Source: Balamuthia mandrillaris
Lineage: Eukaryota; Discosea; Longamoebia; Balamuthiidae
NCBI GenBank assembly: GCA_031835245.1
Contig: JAVKOQ010000038.1
Span: 206,001-270,000 of the forward strand
Direction: 5' to 3'
DNA: 64,000 nt
Shown here piece by piece: positions 26,189 through 38,079 of the stretch. Positions within the stretch are counted from its first letter, which is position 1. Every line of letters starts with the position of its first letter. The translations under genes and the position numbers were made by a program. The notes beneath the pieces were generated by a model. The model was not told the DNA's origin. It did not search any database and saw only the letters and a list, made by a program, of their open reading frames with translations.

Positions 26189-27781
26189 TTATTTGCCGCG
26201 TTTCTTTTTCGACGTTTTATCGAGGGTGACGATGTACTTCTTGGGGATTTGGTGGATGTCCATCAAGTACTGGGCGGCTTGTTTGATCCAGGAGCCTTGC
26301 ACCTGCACCTCCTTGTTGGGAGCTGCTGTCGGTGTCTTTTTTCCTGGCAGCTCTGTTACCGTTCCGCTTGCTGCAAATTGTTTCGAAAGAGCCTACATTT
26401 GCGAAGAATACAAAAAGACTCAGAAAAGCAACGAGAAGAGAAGCAGAGAAGAGAGCGAATACATTACCTTACAAAGCTGATCTGGAGGAATGAAAAAGGT
26501 TTCAAGGCCACTGATGCAAGTCATGACCTTGCGGCCTTGTCGTTGCTCCGTGTGGATGTGTATTGGCTTTACTGGTCCTTTCCGAACCTCTGAGAACGGT
26601 CCTCTCTGCACCATATGAAAACCTTGTAGCTTATGTTCAAAACTTTTATAAAGAATGACATGTACTGACGTGTTAGAAAGCAAGAGGAAGTAGGAAAGAA
26701 ATAATAGGAGAAACATACAGTTCAGAGAGATCTTGTTTCGGTATTTCAGAACCAGCAACAGCATGCTTCTTTCCAACAACGTTGTCCACCAGAAATAGAT
26801 TGAGCTTTACCATTTTCTTGTTTGTTTCCGATGTTAAGTCATTCTTTTTGACATAGTTCCACAAGAACGTTCTTGCTTCAGCAAGGGTATAATATTCTCT
26901 AAATAGAGAAGGGTAATAATGTAAGCAAGAAAGATACGAAACAAGAAGAAGCAGAAGAAGAAGGAGAGGAAGAAGAATGTACTGAGGGACCGGTGGTAGC
27001 AAAGGGTAAAGCGTTTTTGGGAATTTGTACATTTCTTGTACAATAATATCGCCGGTTTGTTCTTCTTGTGCTCCTTCTATCGTTGCTGCTGCTCTCAGAG
27101 GTACAAACTCTTTATAGCTATGTTTGCATTGTCAATGAGTTTCAAAGTGGAAGCGAAGCAGAGCGAGAGAAAGAAAAGGTAGTCGTACTTAGGATGATTG
27201 CGATTGATTTCAGTGATTTGGAAAACACCAGGAGATGTTTCTTTCATTACGATAAGACCTCTTTGTTGCATTTCTTCGAGAAACTTTCCAAGTTTCTTCC
27301 ATTTCGTTTTTTTGATCTGCAAGGCTGGCAACTTCTCTTCAGTAACTTGTTGTGCTGCAATCATGTGGTTTGAGAAGAAGACGTTGGCAAGAATGGGCAA
27401 GTCTTTGTCTTTAACCGCGGTTGAATGTTGTCCTTTGCCTTTGATGGCGGCCATAAAGCAATACTCACAAAGTTCATCTTGACTCATTCCTGATTCTTCT
27501 TCCTCTTCCTCTTCTTTTTCTTTTTCCTGTTCAGATTCTTCCTCTGTTTGTAGTGTCTCTGTGTTAGTTACTTGATCTGTTTCCTCGGTCCGCCTTTCTT
27601 CTTCATCTTCTCCTTTTCCATTTTCTTCTTCGCTGACACCGCTGGCTTCGCTTTCTTGCGTTTCACTGGTTGCAGGACTTGGTTCGGGTGCTATTGTTGG
27701 CGGTGTTTCTTGACTGCCACTTTCCCTGTTTGCGTTTTTTGTTAATACACTAAACCCTTAAACCTTAAACCACGAAAGGAG

Positions 27782-27827
<46 letters not shown>

Positions 27828-28726
27828 AGAAGACAAACAGACCATAGCTTATCCATGAAGCAATGCAATATCTCTACACCTTTGCCTTTCATACCCTGTT
27901 GTACCAAGTTCTGACTGCTGACGCATGTTATACCTACCGCCAATGGTGCTCTGTTGTTTATGATGATCAGAAGAAGAGAACATAGAGGAGGAAGCAACAA
28001 GGACGTACAGGTTGTGTCGAGTGCGCATGGCGCACAGAGAACCAGCAGGCCAAGTGCCAAGAGCCAATGGACGACCTCCATCATAGGCACTATCCTTCGG
28101 CACGATGACACCAGGTAACATCAAGTCTTCGTATTGGAATCGAGTTAGGAAGGTCCAAAGAGTGAGAAAGAAGAGTATCAGACAGAAGCAGAATAACAGA
28201 AGCGCGACTTTTGAAAAGAAAATAAACAACAAAACAGAGAATGGAGAAGTGGTACCAGCGCCACCAACAAGTTTTTCAAAGACAGGAGCATGAATGCTGA
28301 AGGTAGGGACCAACAGCGTTGGCACTCGCCACAATGTGTATACTATCATTCGTTCAAAGTTAAGGAAAGAACAAGAAGAAGAAGAAGAAGAAGAAGAAGA
28401 AGAAGAAGAAGAAGAAGAAGAAGAAGAAGAAGAAGAAGAAGAAGAACAAGAACAAGAACAAGAACAAGAACAAGAACAAGAACAAGAACAAGAACAAGAA
28501 CAAGAACAAGAACAAGAACAAGAACAAGAACAAGAACAAGAACAAGAACAAGAACAAGAACAAGAACAAGGAGTTAAAACCTGTGGGAATGTACAACGGA
28601 GAGCCAGAGGGATGGTGAAAGAAGAGAGGCACGTTGTCACTGCATAGAATGGACATACGAGAGCCGCTTATCGTCTGTACTGCTATCTCTTTTCCTTTCA
28701 ACGGCAACAACTGTTATGAAAGAAGG

Positions 28727-28773
<47 letters not shown>

Positions 28774-28954
28774 GAGTGTCCCTCATCCAACGCCGGAAAA
28801 TAACGAATAGTGGTATGTGTACATCGTTGAGAGCTTCTTCAGTGAGGTGAGGGTAGATACGAGCCACATCAGCTCTGACCCTTCGCAAGTCGCTCTTTTT
28901 CAACAGGTTCTTCTTCTGCACCCTAAACTCCTTCCGAAACATCGTTTGGCCCAA
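26189..28954 (-). CDS. EIF2D: Translation initiation factor eIF2D (ligatin family)
   Basis: eIF2D handles non-canonical initiator tRNA delivery and recycling of 40S subunits. Minus-strand exons: 28954-28823, 28710-28581, 28342-28256, 28126-28009, 27950-27843, 27725-27189, 27093-26983 (or from 27117), 26898-26719, 26642-26468 and 26392-26189; about 593-602 residues, all phases consistent. The N-terminus (MFRKEFRVQKK...SDLRRVRADV) and PUA region (VYTLWRVPTLLVPTF, DLMLPGVIVP, GKGVEILHCFMDKLW) match the family. An acidic linker is followed by a SWIB/MDM2-like domain (YCFMAAIKG, IKKTKWKKLGKFLEEMQQRG). The C-terminal SUI1 domain shows KVMTCISGLETFFIPPDQL, FAASGTVTELPGK, EVQVQGSWIKQAAQYL and IPKKYIVTLDK. 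The start at 28954 gives MGQTMF; Met28942 is an alternative. Confidence 0.93.
28372..28571. repeat. (GAA)n then (CAAGAA)n tract in eIF2D intron 2
   Basis: About 75 nt of GAA repeats are followed by about 125 nt of nearly perfect six-base CAAGAA repeats. They fill most of the 238-nt intron between eIF2D exons 2 and 3. The RNA strand is pyrimidine-rich. Glu/Gln and Arg/Thr repeat frames here are artefacts. Confidence 0.92.
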
Positions 28955-29112
28955 ACAACAATGAACTCTTCTCTGCTTCTTCTTTGCTTTTCTCTTCTTC
29001 GGTTTAAAGCTGCACCACTTGTGCGCAACTTATGACCAACTCTTGCCCATTTTTCTGCGTTCAACCCCTCAAGTGAATTTTTTCTTTTGCGGTTGGTGGC
29101 CTGCTAGCTACA

Positions 29113-29772
29113 TCATCTCCCCCGCTGCTCCTGTTCGTTCGCCAAGGCACTCTGAGGTTCGCGCATGGTCCGCAGAAACAACCGGGAAGCTGCACCTCTC
29201 TGACGGGCTTTTTGGTGTCCAATGAGGTTCATTTTGACAAAAAAAAAAAAGCTTTTCTGTAGACAATTAACCCTCAAACAAGCTTTCTTCTTTGTTTTTT
29301 TGAAGAGAGAGAGAGAGAGAGAGAAATGGTCTCTCACCGATGCTGTTCCTGCTGGGGTTGATGGTGTTGGGAAGCAGCAGAGGTAGAAGCACTCAAACTG
29401 TTGTTGTTGTTGCTGTGAGGATGGTGAGGATGAGAAAAAGGGTTCAATGCATAGACTAACTTCCGAGGGATGGCCACGATGCTCCACTGTTGTTGGTGGT
29501 GCTGTAATGCGTGTTGATGTTGTTGCTGCTGCATTCGGCTGATGTCTTTCATTCTTCTTTTGATCTCACTGCGTTTGCCGTGTCTTCGGCCAAGGAAGTA
29601 GCCTCCTATTGTTGTTGTTATCCACGCTGCTCCTACCATCTTTCCGAAAGTTTAGAAACATGAAAGCAAGTGAGCAGAGTACATAGAAAAAGAAAGAAGA
29701 GTCCAGACGAAGAGAAAGAGAGCAATAAGATGAAACGAGAAGCGAATGAGAGAACACAGTCAAGAAGATGAG

Positions 29773-29814
<42 letters not shown>

Positions 29815-30506
29815 AGAACCCTAGGTAACCACTCCTCATAGATCTGCCTCCGGCGTTTTCGCCTTCTACGTCGCGCCTGGTCCCTGAGGGCCTGGTCCTG
29901 CATGGCCTGCACCTTCTCCTGCAGCCAGCTCTCCCTGGACCAGCTGTTGGCAGCCACGAAGCCTCCAGTCAACAATGCTCCGCCGGACACCGCAGAAAGC
30001 GCTTTATTTTGTACAACCATCTCTGTTTAATTTGTGAAAGAGAAGAGAGGAGTTTTTTGTTGTGGGTTTCTTTGTTGTAAAGACCAAAAAGAAAGGAGGA
30101 AAGGAGTGGACCGAACGTTTGAAGCCTTGCCAGAGTTTCCCCATGGTTGTCGTTAATGTACAAGGTAGTACCCACTTGTGGTCTTGATGATAATTAAATT
30201 TTTCTATGACGTCTTCTTAGAAGGAAGTTTCTTCTTGGGCGAGGAGAGGGACCTGAGAGGGTCAAGCTCACATCCACAAAAAGCCGCGAGAAAAGAGAAC
30301 GGCAGGGAGGGGAGAGCCGACAGGAAAGAAAGAGAACCAAAGGGCTTGCTTTCTTCTTTGGTGAAATTAGTGGATAGTGCAACTATCCAGAGCAAAAGTT
30401 GACCACGCTGTACACCCGGAAAATAGCGGGTCATGTGATGGACAATCTTGATAAGCAAAAGGTAACCGACCAAGACCAAGAAAGAGTGGAGCAAATTAAG
30501 TGACAT
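29113..30506 (-). CDS. Unknown membrane protein with basic, Gln/His-rich tail
   Basis: Minus-strand exons 30506-30416, 30174-30112, 30022-29820, 29639-29338 and 29251-29113 sum to 798 nt, 265 residues, in frame. A first hydrophobic segment (LLHSFLVLVGYLLLIKIVHH) lies at the N-terminus. A second, Gly/Ala-rich segment (ALSAVSGGALLTGGFVAANS) and a third (VGAAWITTTIGGYFLG) follow, separated by a very basic region (ARRRRRKRRRQIYEEW). The tail is rich in Gln, His and Asn. The glycine-zipper character of the middle segments suggests an oligomerising membrane protein, possibly mitochondrial, but this is a guess. No family is recognised. The last exon and its acceptor are the least certain. Confidence 0.65.
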
Positions 30507-30554
30507 ATTTCATATTCTTGGAATTCCGATAATGCTTGACATTCCGGTGGTTGT

Positions 30555-31474
30555 CTACAAGAAAAAGCCTTTTCTCTTCTTCTCCGCTTTGTCTTGCGCC
30601 ATCCACGCCGGCGGCTCCTCCTCCTGCGTGACCCGTTTGTTCGCGACCGGCGAGTTCATGGAATGAATGTCGCTCTGCAATGCCTCCAACATCTTTTCCG
30701 CCATTTCCGCTCGCAGCCGCCATCTCTCCATCATCATCTCCACCTCTTTGGGAGAATAGTTCCGTTTGGCATCTTCTTCCTGTTCTTCTGCTTCCCCCAT
30801 AATGGAAGCTTTACGTTTTTGTTGTTGCGTTGGTGTTGTTTTCATTTCAGAAAGCTCTTGGTCTTCTGTAAAATACTTTTGCCGAAGCCGTTCTTTCCAT
30901 AATTCCTTCAACAATTCCGCCTTCAGCCCTTCTAAAGTGGTAGACGATGCAACCGCTTCTTGCAAAGAAGGAGGAAGAGAAGGAGAAGGCGAAGAGGAAG
31001 CCGAGGGTGGGTGGTGCATCGAAAGAGAAACGAAAGCCATCCTCGGGTAACAAACCCAAGCGATGGCCACGACCAGAAGAATCATTAAGCAAGTGACAAC
31101 GAAGCGTCTATGCTGCATCGCCCACTCCAAAGCTTCGTTCGACACTTCCATCAACATCTGTTGGTTTCGTTGGATGGCCCACCGCTGCATGTCTTTTCTT
31201 CCTTCTTCCTTTTCAATCTCTTCTTTGATTCCTGCTGTAAGGGGAGGTAATGGTGCGCATTCCGTTGCTTCTTCGTCTTCATCATCGCTGAGAAGAGCCT
31301 CTTCGTTTTGTTGTGCTGTTAAATTATTGATGTCATCGGAAGATGACGAAGGAGAAAAAGACCCCGAGTCGAGGTAAGCCTTGTTGGCGATTCTGGTTTG
31401 AGCAGAACGTATCCACAAAGAATGGTAGTCCATTATGTTGCTCAGCATGCGTTTTTCGAGATAAGCTGTTAGGA

Positions 31475-31521
<47 letters not shown>

Positions 31522-31965
31522 AAAAATGTGAACAAAGAGGTGAGCAATAAGATGGAAGAAGAAACAGGGAGCAAAACAAACATTTTATGAGGCGAGGTTC
31601 AGCTTTCCAGTTGACCCGAAAGTAAAACTTAACAGCAAGTTTGTCCACGTCCAAAGGAGAAAATATTACATAAGTCACAACGTTGAAAAAGTTGGAATAA
31701 GGAACGCCTTTAGATGTTGTAATGGTGCCTATCAATAAATCCCTGCTACAGACGAAGTTTTAAAAAAGAATTAGCGAGCAAAAGAAAGCGAAACATGAAC
31801 CTTACTATTTACCTGTTTTCGCTTAAACAAACGTTTTGTTTGTAGCTAGTATGAACAGGTCCTGAACTCAACCTGGAATTCACATCGCTCTCGACGCTCA
31901 TCTTTCGTTGAATGAATCCTCTACTGGTTGCTCTCCATTCACCCACCGTTAATACTGCATTGAGA

Positions 31966-32003
<38 letters not shown>

Positions 32004-32770
32004 AGAAACGTGAACAAAAAACCTTCAAGCAGGAAACAAACCTCTATCCTTTTTCAACTCGTGAACGTGAATAAAGTGGTTGTTCCTTGGTTGAATAAAC
32101 CATGTCCAGAAAGAGGGAAGGTCCATGTGCAGGATAGCTTCCAAATCAGGTGTTCTCGTCTTTTTTGGAGGTTTGATACCAACAGAGCGAGCCACAGGTG
32201 GCAACTTGGCTTGTCTGAGGCGTGATGATGACGCTTTCGCTCTGTTCTCATCTTCATTCACTATAATAGCGTTTTCTGCATCGGCAGCCTCCTTTTCAAC
32301 AACAAAAACTTCACCTTCAGCTCCTTCGTCGTTTCGTTCGATTACTTCTTTCCTTCTTGGTTTTCGTTTGATTTCTTTCTTCTCGCCAACTTCATTAGTA
32401 GCTTCGTAGCCATCACCAACAACCTCAACAACCTCTCGAGGCTTTGTCACTTGTTGAACCTCGCGAGGTTTTCGTTCCGAAATGTCAGTCGATGAAGATG
32501 GTGAGGAAGCAGAAGAAGCAGTAAAAGCAGAGACGAGGGAGACCTCTCCAGCGACGTTCGTTGGTTCGTCGTAGTTAGGCTGAAGCTCTGGAAGAATGGT
32601 CGTTCCTTGTTGAACAGGAGCCACCTGAACTGTTTCTTGGTCATGGATTTTGTCGATTACTGTTTCTTGCAATAGTTTTGGTTTTCGGTCCTTATGAGAT
32701 GCACCGTCTGTTACATCTCCATATCCCTTTAAAAAAGACTAAATAGTGAGCGGAGTGTTTTTGGAAAGAG

Positions 32771-32818
<48 letters not shown>

Positions 32819-32947
32819 AATGTTTTGAACCTCTTCCTGCAGCGTGGTCTCCCATGCATGTTTTAGAGTCCTGTAGGCTAACCCTACATCCAAAAAACCT
32901 GTAAACTGATACTGAACCCCAAAAAAATAAAAGTGTGAGGGTGATTG

Positions 32948-32987
<40 letters not shown>

Positions 32988-33581
32988 CATACTTTGCGAC
33001 CATGAGACTCCACAATGATGGAATTCTGGAAGCTGCTGGATTGATCAATCTCCCATTTAATCGCATCCACTTCCCAAAGGCCCACGTGCAGCTGTCAACA
33101 CAAAATGGAAAGAAGGTTGTCAGCGTAGGAGAGAGGAGGGAAAGGGAGCAGTGAACTGGAGAGAGAATGAAATAAGAATGGAAGGGAAGAGAAGCTAATT
33201 ACCTCAAACTCTTTGTCTTCCGACCGAAAAGTCACGCTGTGGGAACGAACTGTCATGGTGCCATCATAAGCCTGTCCTCGTTGATCTTTCACCTCTCTCC
33301 AATGCGTACACAGAAAGTCTATCCCACAAACAGGATATAAAAAAGGGGGTGAGCAGAGAGAAGACAGATGAAGAGCTAAGCGCACAACATAGGACAACAA
33401 AAGAGACGAAGAATGAGAGAGAGAGAGAGAGAACACCCAAAGCAGTACCATTTCCTTCGGCGGCAAAGTCTTCCAATTCGTTGGAGTAAACGCGCCTGGA
33501 GCTTCGGTGCCTCACGCCTCCTTTGTGTCTTTTATGCTTGTCCTTGGAACCCAAATGCAAGGCCGACTTTAACGCTTTCAT
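30555..33581 (-). CDS. GRAM-VASt lipid-transfer protein (GRAMD1/Aster/Lam-like)
   Basis: Probably an ER-anchored sterol or lipid transporter at membrane contact sites. Minus-strand exons 33581-33449, 33318-33203, 33091-32993, 32911-32831, 32726-32042, 31954-31813, 31742-31582 and 31465-30555 sum to 2,328 nt, 775 residues. The GRAM domain spans exons 2-4 (GTMTVRSHSVTFRSEDKEFE, DAIKWEIDQ, QYQFTGFLDVGLAYRTLKH). A long charged linker follows. The VASt/ASTER domain begins LEAILHMDLPSFWTWFI and continues with VLTVGEWRATSRGFIQRKMS and SKGVPYSNFFNVVTYVIFSP. A single membrane segment (FVVTCLMILLVVAIAWVCY) lies near the C-terminus, followed by coiled, basic sequence. This order matches yeast Lam and animal GRAMD1 proteins. 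Sterol specificity is inferred from family. Confidence 0.88.
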
Positions 33582-33913
33582 TTCTTCACTTCTTCTGATT
33601 TGCTTTTTGGTATTAAACAGAATAAAACGATGTATAAAGCATCTGCAAAGAAGAAAGAGGAGCTATTTAAACAAATTGAGAGGAGAGGAGAGGAAGGGTT
33701 GGTACGAACCACAAACAGCAAAACGTCAACGGATGGAGTTTTAAAAAAACAAACCTAAAGAGAAAAAGAGTAAAGCGCGAATATAACTGGTGGAAAGTGC
33801 ATTGCAAATCGGTGTAGAAGTGGTGAAGTTTCGTGGACATGAGAGAGGAGAGGAGACAGGAACACGAAAAAACATCGCGAAGAGGAGGAAGGGAGGGTGG
33901 GGGGAGAGAGTGA

Positions 33914-33953
<40 letters not shown>

Positions 33954-34372
33954 GAGAGGGAGAGAGGAGAGGGAGGGAGAGGGAGGGAGAGAGGGAGGGA
34001 GAGAGGGAGAGGGAGAGGAAGAGGGAGAGGGAGAGGGAGAGAGAGGAGAGGGAGAGGGAGAGGGAGAGGGGAGGGAGAGGGAGAGGGAGAGGAGAGAGGA
34101 GAGAGAAGGAGAGAGGGAGAGGAGAGAGGGAGAGGGAGAGGGAGAGGGAGAGGAGAGAGGAGAGGGAGAGGAGAGAGAGAGGGGGAGAGGGAGAGGGAGA
34201 GGAGGAGGAGAGGGAGAGGGAGAGAGAGAGGAGAGGGAGAGAGGGAGAGGGAGAGGGAGAGAGAGAGAGAGAGAGAGTGGGAGAGGGAGAGGGAGAAAGA
34301 ATGTTTGTGTAAACAAAAAAAAATTGAATTTTGAGAGAGCCAAATAATGAACAAACAAACAATATCGCGAGG
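33582..34372. other. Intergenic stretch dominated by GA repeats
   Basis: This 791-nt gap between two minus-strand genes holds the GRAM-VASt promoter and the CSN2 3' end. No coding signal is credible. Long Ser/Leu/Pro or Arg/Glu/Gly frames are products of the GA-rich repeat. Confidence 0.7.
33906..34300. repeat. (GA)n / (GAGAGG)n microsatellite, about 400 nt
   Basis: A continuous GA-rich tract with GGGAGA interruptions, the longest dinucleotide-type repeat in the window. Its RNA-sense strand for both flanking minus-strand genes is CT-rich. Confidence 0.93.
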
Positions 34373-35894
34373 TTAGGCGACCTTGTTGAGGAGAGCATTG
34401 TGCAAGCTATGCAGCTGCGAAGTCCACTTTTGCAAATGACCGTACTTGGCCACTGAACCTCTGTTAAGCCAACAACAACAACAAAATTGTGTTAGAAAGC
34501 AGGAAGGAAAGAAGGGAAGGAATAAATGAAACAAGAGGACAGCAAAGAAAGAAGAGTAAGAGAAAACACAAACCCTTGGTCAAGATACAACAACTGGTTG
34601 ACCTGATCGATTTGGCCTTCGATCCTGCTGTCCTTGTCGGTGGAGAGGATCAAAAAGACAAGCAGTTCTTGCACGTCCAGCGTAGAGATGTTGAGCTGCT
34701 TGGCGAGGAAGGGCAGGTGCACGCGGGTGTAGGGCTTGATCATCTTCAAGAGGGCCTGTGTGCGGATCTCCCGCAGCACGTTCTCCATGAACTGGGCGAT
34801 GAAAGGGTCCCCCATGATGACGGAACGGTGCTCTTTGAGGATCTTCTCGAACCTATTGATCTCATTGTTTTGATATGCGCTCAGCAGCTCTGACATTGGT
34901 TTAATTTCAGCATGGTTCTGCAAACTGTTGACATAGTGTTTGTTTCGTAAGTACGTGTTTTTTCTATCGGAAAAAAAAAGTGAAGGGTACAAGAAAACAA
35001 AAGAACAGAGAAGAATGAGCAAAGATGAAGAACGAAGAAGTACGTTTTCGTTTCAGGCGAGTCGAAGGGAGAAATGTCGGAAAGCATCAACATGTTGGCA
35101 AGCAGGATGTACTTGAGGCAAGGGATCTTGAAGCGACTGCCTGCCTCTTCGAAAAAGTTGAAAGCCTCGAAAAAGGCAGAGTAGGCATCGTTCCATTGGT
35201 GCTCCTCCATTTTGAGCTTACCGCCCACAAAGTGAAAGATGGCCAATTTGCTGTTGAGAGTACCTGGGTTCTTCCTTGCTGTCTCGAAGCCTTTCTCATA
35301 GTATTCCTAATTAATACATTAAAATCGGTTAAAAACAAAGAACAGGAGAAATCGGTTAAAAACAAAGAACAGGAGAAGATACGCAGAGAGAGAGAGAGAG
35401 AGAAAGAAAGAGTGTTCAGCAGTCCAGACATATTCAAAAATTGGTATTCATCATATGTGGCTGTTTTCTCTCCCTTCTACTCAATTTCACCTCTGAACAA
35501 ACAAAGAACAGAACACAAACAATACATATAAAAACATACCTTTGTCCTCTTCCTATCCTTCTTTTCCATGTACATTTGGATGGCCAAAGAATAAATGTCA
35601 AGCAACTGGTTGCCTTTCTTGGGGTTTTCTGTTCCGTCCTCCAACATGCAAGAAGCGGTCAGGTCCGCCAAGATCTGTCATGGAAAATAGCGGTGAGATC
35701 TCTTTTCGTTGGCCGAAAGGAGGAGAGAGGGGGTCCAGTTGCGGAACAAACCTTCTCCAGTTTCTTGAACATCTTTTTGTCAAACATTCGCTGAGCCAAC
35801 TTCAGATTTGTCTTGAACCACAAGTTCTATACAACGAGAGAATGGAGCGTTATTGGCTGTGTGGTTGGCACATGGGGGTTTTTTTTAAAAAGAG

Positions 35895-35941
<47 letters not shown>

Positions 35942-36390
35942 ACCTCGTTGTTGGCGGCCTTCATAGCAGCCAAAGACATTTCGTAGAGTTGCAACACCAA
36001 CTCGGTTTGAGTGGCAGCAGCGGAGGAGACAGAGTCAAGGATCTTTGTGATCCCCTTGAAGAGGTCGTTTTCGGTGATGCCGTTCTTCTTGGAGTTGTAG
36101 GAGAGCAGCTCCTGATAGCGCTTCAGCAGTTTTTCTTGATCGCCGAGTTTGAAGGTCAGTTTCACGATTTTCTTCAGCGCTTTGAAGCTCCTGTTTTGAT
36201 TTGTTTGTTTGTGAGTGAGGAGAGCACCACAAGAGAAGATGAGGGGAAGGTGAAAGAAAAAAGACGTACCACTCGCCGTGTCGGTCCTCCTTTTCATGCT
36301 CCATGTCCAACACCTTTTGGAAGCCTTTGATGGCGGCATTGATTCCTTCCTCTTCCTCCAGGTCTGAAACACAAAATCAGTTACAGAAGT

Positions 36391-36430
<40 letters not shown>

Positions 36431-36634
36431 ACAAACAACAGTCATACACAAACGTAGAAAAAAAAACAGAGCAGAGGGAAACGTTTTTGTTTAATCCTAA
36501 CCTTTGCTTCGGTAGTACTGGTTCTCTATTTCCACTCCTTCGTCCTCGTCTCCCTCCTCCAAATCGGAGCCCTCCTCGATATCGTCCTCATTCCAGTCAT
36601 CCTCCTCCAGCATAAAATCTTCGTCGTCGGACAT
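34373..36634 (-). CDS. CSN2: COP9 signalosome subunit 2 (CSN2)
   Basis: A PCI-domain subunit of the COP9 signalosome, which removes NEDD8 from cullins and so controls cullin-RING ubiquitin ligases. Minus-strand exons 36634-36502, 36363-36270, 36190-35944, 35826-35752, 35674-35540, 35306-35044, 34963-34574 and 34460-34373 sum to 1,425 nt, 474 residues, close to the animal protein. The acidic start [18 protein letters not shown] and ENQYY are diagnostic. Further matches are [95 protein letters not shown] and [16 protein letters not shown]. Its context with F-box proteins in the same window fits but is probably coincidental. Seven short introns carry GA-rich stretches on the plus strand. Confidence 0.96.
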
Positions 36635-37159
36635 GATGGTGCTTGTTGTTGTTGTGGGTGGTGGGTTGGGGTGGGGTGGGGGTAAGCTGCTCTGCGCTAC
36701 ACGATTCAGTGGGATTGGGGGGGGGAAGGTAGCGCTCTCACAGGCCGAAAGAGAGAAAGGGGACACAACAGCCGAAAAAATTAAATGCTAACTTTTTTTT
36801 CTTTCTCGCTGAAAAATTTTCCCACAATCAAAGTTCGGCGTTCGACTCCTCGTTAAATCCCCCGTCGTCCCGAAAAAAGGTTGGAATGTTATGTATGCCA
36901 AGCATCTTTGGTATGCGTGTCGACAGCATCTTCCTGCCACGGAGGACCGGATTGAGGACCTCTTTATGTAACTCTCCCTTTTCTTGTTGCTTTATTTTTC
37001 GCTGCTACTAGAGTTAACAAAGACAATGGCACACTTTGGTAGTGGTAGAGCGTGGCTTGAGAATGATTTGAGCAATATGGCACATCGAAATTGTAATGCT
37101 GGCACCATTCTCACTCAAAGTGAATGCATTTATGTTGGAGAACATCATTACAAATGGCC

Positions 37160-37208
<49 letters not shown>

Positions 37209-37348
37209 CCTTGTTCGTTTAAACTGTGGCCGGCTGCAAGGGGAGGAAGGGCCGGCCAGGAGAAGAAAAGGAATTAATATATAGAAAAGAAAAAAAAGGA
37301 GGGGTAAAAAAGAGGTGAGGTATTATTATTATGTTCTGACAACAGCTT
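36635..37348. promoter_or_regulatory. CSN2 upstream region and 3' flank of the TSP1 gene
   Basis: The right-hand genes are both on the minus strand, so this 714-nt stretch holds the CSN2 promoter (GT-rich, CACCCC-like repeats just upstream of the ATG) and the end of the next gene. A GA repeat lies at about 37158-37203. A short plus-strand frame near 36890 (KHLWYACRQHLPATEDRIED) looks protein-like but is too short to classify. Confidence 0.4.
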
Positions 37349-38035
37349 TTACAACCAGAAAGCGTGGAGCGAGGCAGCAGCAGCGCACTCATCCTCCGGA
37401 CATTGGTCAGCCTCGGGCAAGTCGCAAGGGTCGGTGATGCTGCTGTCGCCAATGGAGTAGTCCAAAAGGATAGGAACAGACAGGAGGGAGACATCCAAAG
37501 CGTGCACCTCAAGGTTGACACTGTCGACGGTGAAGGTGGTGGCGCCGTGACCCAAATGTGTGCCGTGGAAGACAAGGTAGAGACCGCCCAATAAGGGGAC
37601 CTCGTAGATAGTAATTTCGATCGTTCCTTCGTCTGTTTCCAGCTCGTGGGACAGAGAAGCGGTGTCTGAATCACCCTGAAAGGTGTAGGCAACTGTGGCA
37701 CCAATGGAGATGGGGCAACGACCGATGTGAATGGTGACGGATTGAACGCTGGCGCTGAGGGAATCGTCAAAATCCAAGAGATCAGGGTTGCCTGCACAGG
37801 TCACACTGAGATGTTCCGTGAAGCATTCAAACTTATCTTGGGTTTGGGAGAGCCATCAAAAGAACAGCGATTGGGGCGGGTTTTGGGCATAGTGTTTGTT
37901 TGTTTGATCGTTTGTTGGTTGGTTGTTTGGTTGGTTGGTTGGTTTGTTTGTTAGTTGGTAAGTTTGTTTGGTCAGTGAGTTAGTTTGCTTACCGTCATTG
38001 CCATAAACACAGTCACCTCCTGTGCGTATGAGAGA

Positions 38036-38079
<44 letters not shown>

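Noticed and set aside
26983-27117. Apparent frameshift in the eIF2D exon around 27060
   Set aside because: On re-reading the bases, the frame is continuous through GDIIVQEMYKFP. Only the choice between acceptors at 27094 and 27118 remains open.
28294-28647. Glu/Gln repeat protein on the plus strand
   Set aside because: It is the antisense of an eIF2D intron filled with GAA and CAAGAA repeats.
33790-34398. Long Gly-Glu-Arg and Ser-Leu-Pro frames
   Set aside because: They are products of the GA microsatellite between CSN2 and the GRAM-VASt gene.
36880-36975. Possible transposase fragment KHLWYACRQHLP on the plus strand
   Set aside because: Too short, no neighbouring motifs, and stops on both sides.
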